Shown here: piece after piece, positions 1-4,365 of the stretch
Layout of the letters: every line of letters begins with the position of its first letter
Numbering within the stretch: position 1 is the first letter of the stretch
Assembly: GCA_900554465.1 (NCBI GenBank)
Contig: USHF01000094.1
Location: 1-6,004, forward strand
Length of the DNA: 6,004 bases
Direction: 5' to 3'
Origin: an uncultured Collinsella sp.
Lineage (GTDB): Bacteria > Actinomycetota > Coriobacteriia > Coriobacteriales > Coriobacteriaceae
Made by a program: the position numbers and the translations under genes
The notes under the pieces: generated by a model
What the model was told of the DNA's origin: nothing
Seen by the model: only the letters and a program-made list of their open reading frames with translations
Database searches by the model: none

Positions 1-49
1 ACGAGATCTGCGCATGTCTCGTGGGCTCGGAGATGTGTATAAGAGACAG
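1..49 (+). other. Sequencing adapter: P7 remnant, i7 index and Nextera read-2 adapter (not genomic)
   Basis: Bases 1-7 (ACGAGAT) match the 3' end of the Illumina P7 primer. Bases 8-15 (CTGCGCAT) sit where the i7 index belongs and match, from memory, the Nextera XT N722 index. Bases 16-49 match the Nextera read-2 transposase adapter and end in the 19-base Tn5 mosaic end at 31-49 (AGATGTGTATAAGAGACAG). Genomic sequence begins at about base 50. This is library-construction sequence left in the assembly, not a native transposon end. Confidence 0.97.
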
Positions 50-80
50 ACATGCATCTAGCTGCCATTAGATGTCTCCC

Positions 81-119
81 ATTGGGGCGGTGCGGGTTTT
101 CGCGCCGCCCCAATCTTGT
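81..119 (+). terminator. GC-rich hairpin upstream of the aminotransferase (terminator or leader structure)
   Basis: Bases 81-94 pair with 101-114 over 14 positions, with one G-T wobble (T91-G104) and a 6-base loop (GGTTTT). The stem core is GGGGCGG/CCGCCCC. Only a poor T-run follows (CTTGT), so termination would be weak. It could end transcription of a gene left of the window. It could also be an attenuator-like leader, since only about 40 bases separate it from the ribosome binding site of the next gene, which leaves little room for a separate promoter. Confidence 0.55.
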
Positions 120-156
120 ATGAGGAACGTCAACACGGTTGGATGACTGCTTTTGT

Positions 157-162
157 AAGGAG
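157..162 (+). promoter_or_regulatory. Ribosome binding site fixing the aminotransferase start
   Basis: AAGGAG is 7 bases before ATG 170. It favours this start over the in-frame TTG at 116 and ATG at 143, and gives a 374-residue protein whose N-terminus (MDIKTIGVEEWL) begins directly with family-like sequence. Confidence 0.85.
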
Positions 163-169
163 CTTGGCC

Positions 170-1294
170 ATGGACATCAAGACGATTGGCGTTGAGGAAT
201 GGCTCAACGTATGGGAGAAGAGTGCCACGTGGGACATCGCCCAGTCGACGATCTCGTCGCTCACCATGGGCGAGCTGCGCGCGCTCGATGAACAGGACGG
301 TGCCACGTTCTACGAGCGCCTGGACCGCGAGAAGATGAACTACGGCTGGATCGAGGGCTCGCCGGAGTTTAAGGCCGAGGTTGCCAAGCTGTATCGTCGG
401 GAGGTCAATCCCGATCACATTCTGCAGACCAATGGCTGCACGGGCGCTAACCTCAACGCCATCATGGCTGTGGTCGAGCCCAGCGACCATGTTATCGCCG
501 AGTGGCCCACCTACGCGCCGCTCTACGAGATTCCGCGCACGCTTGGCGCCGAGGTCGAGTATTGGGAGCTTCGCGAGGAACTCGGCTGGAAGCCCGATAT
601 CGAGGAACTCAAGCGCTTGGTGCGCCCCAACACCAAGCTTATCTGCATAAACAACGCATCGAACCCCATCGGTACGGTGCTCGATGCCGATATGCTCGGC
701 CAGATTGCCGAGATCGCCCGTTCGGTGGGCGCCTACGTGCTGTGCGACGAGGTGTATCTGCCGCTCGAAAACACTGAGTCCTTTATGTCGATGGTCGACG
801 TGTACGAGAGGGCCATTGTCACCAACTCGTTGTCGAAGACCTATTCGACGCCTGCGGCCCGCGTGGGCTGGGTCTTGGCCGACGAAGAGGTGTCCAACCG
901 CATCCGTACCTATCGCGATTACACCATGATTTGCGGCGGCGTGTTCAACGATACCCTGGCGACCTATGTGCTTGAGCACAAGGATAAGATTCTAGAGCGC
1001 AATCGCAAGATCGTGTTTGGCAACCGCGATATCGCGCAGGCTTGGATCGATACGCAGCATCGCGTTTCCTGGACGGCCCCGCAGGGCGTGTCCACCTCGT
1101 TTATCCAGCTGGATATTCCCGAGGATGACGAGGAGTTCTGCAGGCGCCTGCTGTCCGAGAGGGGAGTGCTGCTGGTCCCCGGCAGCCGCTTTGAGCTTCT
1201 CTGCGGCGCACGTCTGGGCTACTGCGCGAGTGAAGACGTTCTTCGCGAGGGCCTGAGGCTTCTGGGCGAGGCGCTGGCCGAGTTCGATCGGTAG
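170..1294 (+). CDS. Class I/II (fold-type I) PLP-dependent aminotransferase
   Basis: This 374-residue cytoplasmic aminotransferase would transfer an amino group between an amino acid and a 2-oxo acid using pyridoxal phosphate. The fold-type I landmarks are present in order: a glycine-containing cofactor phosphate region near 88-93, Asn165-Pro (NNASNPIG), Asp193 in CDEVY to pair with the pyridine nitrogen, Lys223 in SLSKTYSTPAARVGW as the Schiff-base lysine, Arg231 for the cofactor phosphate, and Arg348 in ARLGYC as the likely substrate-carboxylate arginine. The ATG at 170 is chosen because AAGGAG (157-162) lies 7 bases upstream; TTG at 116 and ATG at 143 lack a ribosome site. The gene ends at its own terminator, so it is not obviously cotranscribed with arcA. 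Proximity to an ADI locus recalls the transaminase ArcT of Lactobacillus sakei-type arc clusters, but substrate specificity cannot be read from the sequence. Family assignment is secure; an arginine or ornithine link is inference. Confidence 0.93.
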   Translation: MDIKTIGVEEWLNVWEKSATWDIAQSTISSLTMGELRALDEQDGATFYERLDREKMNYGWIEGSPEFKAEVAKLYRREVNPDHILQTNGCTGANLNAIMAVVEPSDHVIAEWPTYAPLYEIPRTLGAEVEYWELREELGWKPDIEELKRLVRPNTKLICINNASNPIGTVLDADMLGQIAEIARSVGAYVLCDEVYLPLENTESFMSMVDVYERAIVTNSLSKTYSTPAARVGWVLADEEVSNRIRTYRDYTMICGGVFNDTLATYVLEHKDKILERNRKIVFGNRDIAQAWIDTQHRVSWTAPQGVSTSFIQLDIPEDDEEFCRRLLSERGVLLVPGSRFELLCGARLGYCASEDVLREGLRLLGEALAEFDR

Positions 1295-1307
1295 CCCCTT
1301 GAGGCTT

Positions 1308-1337
1308 TCGAGGGCCTAAACCTTACTGGGCCCTCGA
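1308..1337 (+). repeat. Inverted repeat / stem-loop just after the aminotransferase stop
   Basis: TCGAGGGCC (1308-1316) pairs perfectly with GGCCCTCGA (1329-1337) across a 12-base loop. No T-run follows, so alone it would not be a good terminator. It may protect the 3' end of the message or assist the stronger terminator 11 bases downstream. Confidence 0.6.
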
Positions 1338-1348
1338 TGTGCCGAATG

Positions 1349-1386
1349 CAGACCCGCTCCCTTTGGGGCGGGTCTGTTTGTCTTTA
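1349..1386 (+). terminator. Intrinsic terminator of the aminotransferase gene
   Basis: CAGACCCGC (1349-1357) pairs with GCGGGTCTG (1368-1376). The stem extends inward by three more pairs, one of them T-G, to a CTTT loop. It is followed directly by TTTGTCTTT. This is a classic rho-independent terminator and separates the aminotransferase transcript from arcA. Confidence 0.88.
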
Positions 1387-1461
1387 CCGCCGAAAAAGTC
1401 AAGTTGTTACAAATAGAGACGTAAAACAGACGGGGTATCCGAGGGGCCGTATACTGAGCTT

Positions 1462-1498
1462 CCGGTGAACGGTATCCAACGTCTGGTAAACGGTAGCC
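1462..1498 (+). repeat. Tandem pair of boxes with 21-bp period (GGTRAACGG)
   Basis: CCGGTGAACGGTATCC (1462-1477) and CTGGTAAACGGTAGCC (1483-1498) match at 13 of 16 positions, and their starts are exactly 21 bp apart, two helical turns. This is the layout expected for two half-sites bound by a dimeric activator such as an AraC-type protein. Reverse-complement copies with the same 21-bp step lie near the putative arcA promoter. Confidence 0.6.
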
Positions 1499-1564
1499 TG
1501 GTTGCTAAAAATGAATAGGACGAACTTTTTTCTGAATAAAAATCAAAATGGTTGAGACATGGCA

Positions 1565-1579
1565 AGAATTACGAATTCT
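1565..1579. repeat. Perfect short palindrome in an AT-rich block
   Basis: AGAATTACGAATTCT has 6-base arms around ACG. It overlaps a loosely ARG-box-like element (CGAAT-TCT-ATTCA, 1572-1584), one base shorter than the TGAATwwwwATTCA consensus. It is a candidate operator only. Confidence 0.35.
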
Positions 1580-1588
1580 ATTCATACC

Positions 1589-1607
1589 TTTGCGTGAAAT
1601 ATGCAAA
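1589..1607. repeat. Inverted repeat TTTGC-N9-GCAAA
   Basis: TTTGC (1589-1593) and GCAAA (1603-1607) form a symmetrical 19-base site in AT-rich sequence about 265 bases before arcA. A 9-base spacer is unremarkable for a transcription factor operator. No known consensus matches well enough to name a regulator. Confidence 0.35.
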
Positions 1608-1675
1608 TTGAGGGTGGTTTAAGAAAGACTAGTTCCAATTGATTTTCCGGTTAAAAAAGCGTTTAAGCACGTAGA

Positions 1676-1699
1676 TACACTTTATTAAGTCAAAGTGTA
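1676..1699. repeat. 24-bp inverted repeat, probable operator
   Basis: TACACTTT (1676-1683) and AAAGTGTA (1692-1699) are perfect 8-base arms around an 8-base spacer. Equivalent positions in the two arms are 16 bp apart, about one and a half helical turns. It lies roughly 80-110 bases upstream of the candidate arcA -10 element, a usual distance for an activator or upstream operator. As RNA it would be a weak AU-rich hairpin without a T-run, so a DNA-binding role is more likely. Confidence 0.5.
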
Positions 1700-1723
1700 C
1701 CATGCGTGAAGTATATGTGTATG

Positions 1724-1755
1724 CCGTTCACCCCCCATAAAAAACCGTTCGGGGG
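1724..1755 (-). repeat. Inverted copies of the 21-bp-spaced boxes near the arcA promoter
   Basis: CCGTTCACC (1724-1732) is the exact reverse complement of GGTGAACGG (1464-1472). A second CCGTTC at 1745-1750 starts 21 bp later, the same period as the upstream pair; this copy is weaker outside the core. CCCCC (1732-1736) and GGGGG (1751-1755) could also pair across the A-run. The pair ends a few bases before the candidate -35 position. Confidence 0.5.
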
Positions 1756-1760
1756 CAAGG

Positions 1761-1789
1761 TGGAAGTATGGGCTGATTTTGGATATAAA
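1761..1789 (+). promoter_or_regulatory. Candidate arcA promoter
   Basis: TATAAA (1784-1789) matches five of six bases of a sigma-70 -10 element. At a 17-bp spacing the -35 position (1761-1766) reads TGGAAG, a poor match, as expected for an activator-dependent promoter. The paired CCGTTC boxes end just upstream. Transcription would start near 1796 and give a leader of about 75 bases. Other -10-like sequences occur in this AT-rich region, so the assignment is tentative. Confidence 0.35.
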
Positions 1790-1835
1790 TATGTCGTCAG
1801 CAATAACGCCTCACACGGAGGGGCGCTAACGAATC

Positions 1836-1869
1836 GGCCCTGACAAGGGCCCGAAAGAAAGGTAGGAGG
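1836..1869 (+). promoter_or_regulatory. arcA leader hairpin and doubled Shine-Dalgarno region
   Basis: GGCCCT (1836-1841) pairs with AGGGCC (1846-1851) over a GACA loop, ending 6 bases before the ribosome-binding stretch. That stretch holds two purine-rich motifs: AAAGG (1858-1862), 9 bases before ATG 1872, and AGGAGG (1864-1869), only 2 bases before it. The first has workable spacing, while the stronger second one is too close to serve this start in the usual way. Confidence 0.5.
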
Positions 1870-1871
1870 CC

Positions 1872-3113
1872 ATGACGAAAGGTCTGCACGTGCCTTCCGA
1901 GATCGGCAAGCTCAGGAAGGTCTGCCTGCACCGTCCCGGCGACGAGCTCCTCAACCTGCCGCCCGACGAGCTCGAGCGGCTCCTGTTCGACGACGTCCCG
2001 TTCCTGGAGGTCGCGCAGCAGGAGCACGACACCTTCGCCCAGATCCTGAGGGACCAGGGCGTGGAGGTCCTCTATCTCGAGAACCTCGTCGCCGAGGTGT
2101 TCGACCAGGTCCCCGGCGCCCGCGCCGAGTTCACCGACCAGTACATCGCCGAGGCCGGCATCCGCGGCCAGCACATGCCGCAGATCGTCCGCGAGAAGCT
2201 GGACTCCATCGAGGACAACCTCGAGTTCGTCAAGAAGACCATGGCCGGCATGACCAAGTCCGAGATCGACATGCCCCTCACGGCGTCCACGACCCTCGAC
2301 TCCCTGGTCAACTCCGAGTCCGAGTCCGACCTGATCATCGACCCGATGCCCAACCTCTACTTCACCCGCGACCCGTTCGCGGTCGTCGGCGAGGGCGTCA
2401 ACCTCAACCGCATGTACTCGGTCACCCGCAACCGCGAGACCCTGTACGGCAAGTACGTCTTCAAGTACCACCCCGACTACAAGGACGTCTCGCTGTACTT
2501 CCGCCGCGACTGCCAGTTCCACACCGAGGGCGGCGACGTGCTGAACATCAACGAGAAGACCCTCGCCGTCGGCATCTCCCAGCGCACCCAGGCCGCCGCG
2601 ATCGACGTCATGGCCCAGAACATCTTCTGGAACTCCGACTCCAAGGTCGAGCGCATCCTGGCCTTCGACATCCCGGTCTCGCGCGCCTTCATGCACCTCG
2701 ACACGGTCTTCACCCAGATCGACGTCGATAAGTTCACGATCCACCCCGCCATCATGGGCACCCTGCGCGTCTACGAGCTGACCGCCGGCAAGAACCCGGG
2801 CGACGTGAACATCCGCCTGATCGAGGACACCCTCGAGCACGTCCTGGAGGACGCCACCGGCGTCGACCAGGTCAAGCTGATCCCCTGCGGCGGCGGCGAC
2901 CCGATCGCGGCCTCCCGCGAGCAGTGGAACGACGGCTCCAACACCCTGTGCGTCGAGCCCGGCAAGATCTGCGTCTACGCCCGCAACACCGTCACCAACG
3001 ACGTGCTGTACAAGGAGGGCCTGGACCTTCTCGTCGTGCCCTCCGCCGAGCTCTCCCGCGGCCGCGGCGGCCCGCGCTGCATGAGCATGCCCTTCTGGCG
3101 CGAGGACCTCTAA
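1872..3113 (+). CDS. arcA: Arginine deiminase
   Basis: Cytosolic arginine deiminase hydrolyses L-arginine to L-citrulline and ammonia, the first ADI step. The 413 residues match the family's usual length of about 400-420. The guanidino-group-modifying fold is complete: N-terminal HVPSEIGKLRKV and LHRPG (6-23), FTRDP with Asp167, HTEGGD with Glu219, MHLDT with His275 and Asp277, the helical insertion roughly 75-150, and the C-terminal SRGRGGPRCMSMPF with Arg398 and nucleophile Cys403. The PRCMSMP ending is the Firmicute/Mycoplasma style rather than the GHCM of Pseudomonas. The start is supported by the conserved N-terminus beginning at residue 6, although the ribosome site is oddly spaced. Codon use is extreme: I count about seven of 413 sense codons ending in A or T, far fewer than in arcB or the transporter. 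A hairpin and then arcB follow 110 bases later, so cotranscription with arcB is likely. Confidence 0.98.
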   Translation: MTKGLHVPSEIGKLRKVCLHRPGDELLNLPPDELERLLFDDVPFLEVAQQEHDTFAQILRDQGVEVLYLENLVAEVFDQVPGARAEFTDQYIAEAGIRGQHMPQIVREKLDSIEDNLEFVKKTMAGMTKSEIDMPLTASTTLDSLVNSESESDLIIDPMPNLYFTRDPFAVVGEGVNLNRMYSVTRNRETLYGKYVFKYHPDYKDVSLYFRRDCQFHTEGGDVLNINEKTLAVGISQRTQAAAIDVMAQNIFWNSDSKVERILAFDIPVSRAFMHLDTVFTQIDVDKFTIHPAIMGTLRVYELTAGKNPGDVNIRLIEDTLEHVLEDATGVDQVKLIPCGGGDPIAASREQWNDGSNTLCVEPGKICVYARNTVTNDVLYKEGLDLLVVPSAELSRGRGGPRCMSMPFWREDL

Positions 3114-3125
3114 GTCTTTCAGTTT

Positions 3126-3157
3126 CCGGTGCGGTCTCCCTACAACCGCACCGGTTT
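3126..3157 (+). terminator. Hairpin between arcA and arcB (partial terminator or mRNA-stability element)
   Basis: CCGGTGCGGT (3126-3135) pairs perfectly with ACCGCACCGG (3145-3154) over a 9-base loop. Only TTT follows before GC-rich sequence, so termination is probably incomplete and readthrough into arcB is expected. It could protect the arcA 3' end and set the arcA:arcB message ratio. Nearly the same stem recurs after the transporter gene. A second small hairpin, CCCGT-CAA-ACGGG, occupies about 3160-3172. Confidence 0.65.
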
Positions 3158-3176
3158 CGCCCGTCAAACGGGTACC

Positions 3177-3190
3177 ATTACGTAAGTAAT
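3177..3190. repeat. Short palindromic AT-rich element before arcB
   Basis: ATTAC (3177-3181) and GTAAT (3186-3190) flank GTAA and include the exact palindrome TTACGTAA. It lies 34 bases before the arcB start, where an operator or a secondary promoter could sit. I see no convincing -35/-10 pair, so the role is undecided. Confidence 0.25.
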
Positions 3191-3223
3191 TAAGGAATTC
3201 ATTTCTTCGAAAGGAAACGAACC

Positions 3224-4219
3224 ATGGGTGTTAACCTCTCCGGCCGTAGCTTCCTCAAGCTCCTCGACCTCACCACCGAGGAGATCGAGTACCTGCTCAA
3301 GCTCTCCAAGAACTTCAAGGACATGAAGCGCGCTGGCGTTCCGCACCGTTATCTCGAGGGCAAGAACATCGTCCTGCTCTTCCAGAAGACCTCCACTCGT
3401 ACCCGCTGCGCCTTCGAGGTCGGCGGCATGGATCTGGGCATGGGCGTCACCTACCTCGATCCGGGCTCGTCGCAGATGGGCAAGAAGGAGTCCATCGAGG
3501 ACACCGCCCGCGTTCTTGGCCGCATGTATGACGGCATCGAGTTCCGTGGTTTCGCTCAGGACGACGTTGAGGAGCTCTCCGCTAAGGCTGGCGTTCCCGT
3601 CTGGAACGGCCTGACCACCGAGTGGCACCCCACCCAGATGCTCGCCGACATCCTGACCGTCCAGGAGAACTTCAACTACGACATCAAGGGCAAGACCCTC
3701 GTCTTCATGGGCGACTGCAAGAACAACGTCGCTCGCTCCCTCATGGTCGTCTGCTCCAAGCTCGGCATGAACTTCGTGGCCTGCGGCCCCGAGGAGTGCA
3801 TGCCCGCTGACGACGTCATCGAGGCCTGCAAGCCCATCGCTGAGGCTAACGGCTGCACCATCAAGCTGACCACCGACGTCAAGGACGGCGTCACCGGTGC
3901 CGACGTTCTCTACACCGACGTGTGGGTCTCCATGGGCGAGCCCGACGAGGTCTGGGCCGAGCGCATCGCTCAGCTCACTCCGTATCGCGTTACCTCCGAG
4001 GTCATGGCTATGGCCAACCCGGGTGCCATCTTCCTGCACTGCCTGCCCAGCTTCCACGACACCAACACCACGATTGGCGCCGAGAAGTGCGAGCAGTTCG
4101 GCATCACCGAGCAGGAGGTCACCGACGAGGTCTTCGAGAGCCCCGCTTCCAAGGTCTTCGACGAGGCCGAGAACCGCATGCACACCATCAAGGCTGTCAT
4201 GTACGCTACGCTCAAGTAA
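3224..4219 (+). CDS. arcB: Ornithine carbamoyltransferase (catabolic type by context)
   Basis: This cytosolic enzyme interconverts citrulline plus phosphate with ornithine plus carbamoyl phosphate; next to arcA it should run in the catabolic direction. The 331 residues are full length. The carbamoyl-phosphate domain carries STRTR at 57-61, the GSSQMGKKES loop at 81-90 and HPTQ at 135-138. The ornithine domain carries GDCKNNVARS at 163-172, DVWVSMGE at 232-239 and HCLP at 272-275. The C-terminal Arg318 lies in AENRMHTIK. ATG 3224 is preceded by AAAGGA (3210-3215) at 8 bases. Codon use includes many GCT, GTT and CGT codons, unlike arcA. A strong terminator follows. ArgF (anabolic) and ArcB cannot be separated firmly by sequence alone; the arc symbol rests on neighbours and on the absence of biosynthetic arg genes in view. 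Confidence 0.96.
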   Translation: MGVNLSGRSFLKLLDLTTEEIEYLLKLSKNFKDMKRAGVPHRYLEGKNIVLLFQKTSTRTRCAFEVGGMDLGMGVTYLDPGSSQMGKKESIEDTARVLGRMYDGIEFRGFAQDDVEELSAKAGVPVWNGLTTEWHPTQMLADILTVQENFNYDIKGKTLVFMGDCKNNVARSLMVVCSKLGMNFVACGPEECMPADDVIEACKPIAEANGCTIKLTTDVKDGVTGADVLYTDVWVSMGEPDEVWAERIAQLTPYRVTSEVMAMANPGAIFLHCLPSFHDTNTTIGAEKCEQFGITEQEVTDEVFESPASKVFDEAENRMHTIKAVMYATLK

Positions 4220-4234
4220 GAGCATCTAGCATCT

Positions 4235-4275
4235 CGCTCGGGGTGCATTGCTGCGCACCCCGAGCGCTTTTGTCT
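4235..4275 (+). terminator. Intrinsic terminator after arcB
   Basis: CGCTCGGGGTGC (4235-4246) pairs perfectly with GCACCCCGAGCG (4255-4266) over an 8-base loop, followed by CTTTTGTCT. It is the strongest terminator in the window. The transporter must therefore depend on readthrough or on a promoter in the next 80 bases, where I find only a weak extended -10-like TGGTAAAAAT (4275-4284). Confidence 0.9.
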
Positions 4276-4282
4276 GGTAAAA

Positions 4283-4333
4283 ATCTCGCACTGAGCGACA
4301 TGCACGGCACGGAAGAGCCGCTTAGGGCGAGAT
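4283..4333 (+). promoter_or_regulatory. Long imperfect stem-loop in the transporter leader
   Basis: ATCTCGC (4283-4289) pairs with GCGAGAT (4327-4333). After one A-G mismatch, CTGAGCG (4291-4297) pairs with CGCTTAG (4319-4325) with one G-U. The result is a 15-position stem around a 21-base loop, ending 16 bases before the ribosome site. No T-run follows, so it is not a terminator. It could be a cis-acting leader, an mRNA-processing signal or a DNA operator; it matches no riboswitch class I recognise. Confidence 0.5.
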
Positions 4334-4349
4334 CAGTAAATGATTTATG

Positions 4350-4356
4350 AAGGGGG
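4350..4356 (+). promoter_or_regulatory. Ribosome binding site fixing the transporter start
   Basis: AAGGGGG lies 9 bases before ATG 4366 but directly abuts the alternative ATG at 4357, leaving no spacer for the latter. The start is therefore taken at 4366, three codons downstream. Confidence 0.75.
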
Positions 4357-4365
4357 ATGAGAACT

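Larger units (their letters stand above)
1387..1871 (+). promoter_or_regulatory. Presumed arcA control region: long, partly AT-rich non-coding stretch
   Basis: I see no convincing gene in this stretch. Base composition changes sharply: about 1500-1745 is AT-rich with several A/T runs (near 1526-1531, 1652-1657, 1738-1744), inside an otherwise GC-rich window. It holds a tandem pair of 21-bp-spaced boxes at its left end, a matching inverted pair at 1724-1755, several palindromes (1565-1579, 1589-1607, 1676-1699), a possible -10 element near 1784 and a leader hairpin. The density of symmetrical sites directly upstream of arcA suggests a heavily regulated promoter. ADI genes are commonly induced by arginine and anaerobiosis and repressed by sugar, but which regulators act here cannot be named from sequence alone. 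Confidence 0.6.

Noticed and set aside
55..74. CATCTA/TAGATG inverted repeat as a terminator at the left edge
   Set aside because: Only six pairs, AT-rich, no T-run, and directly next to adapter, so the context is unreliable.
116..169. Upstream TTG start adding 18 residues to the aminotransferase
   Set aside because: No Shine-Dalgarno site upstream, and the extension overlaps the hairpin and ribosome site that serve ATG 170.
68..979. 303-codon open frame on the - strand across the first aminotransferase half
   Set aside because: Antisense shadow with no ribosome site or family motifs; the + strand has intact PLP-enzyme motifs.
1511..1555. 14-codon Asn-rich small ORF (MNRTNFFLNKNQNG) as a leader peptide
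   Set aside because: No ribosome binding site, no arginine-codon run beyond one AGG, and no adjacent terminator/antiterminator pair. It is likely chance in AT-rich DNA.
1295..1871. CRISPR array, tRNA or phage attachment site in the long intergenic region
   Set aside because: No regularly spaced repeats of CRISPR length, no cloverleaf with a CCA-type acceptor and no integrase nearby. The repeats present are short and operator-like.
1797..3167. 456-codon open frame on the - strand across the whole of arcA
   Set aside because: It is an antisense shadow: with almost all arcA codons ending in G or C, stop codons rarely arise in that frame. The product is a low-complexity run of Val, Leu, Gly, Asp and His with no recognisable family, while the + strand has a complete arginine deiminase.
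3164..4225. 353-codon open frame on the - strand across arcB
   Set aside because: Same antisense GC-bias effect; arcB on the + strand explains the region fully.
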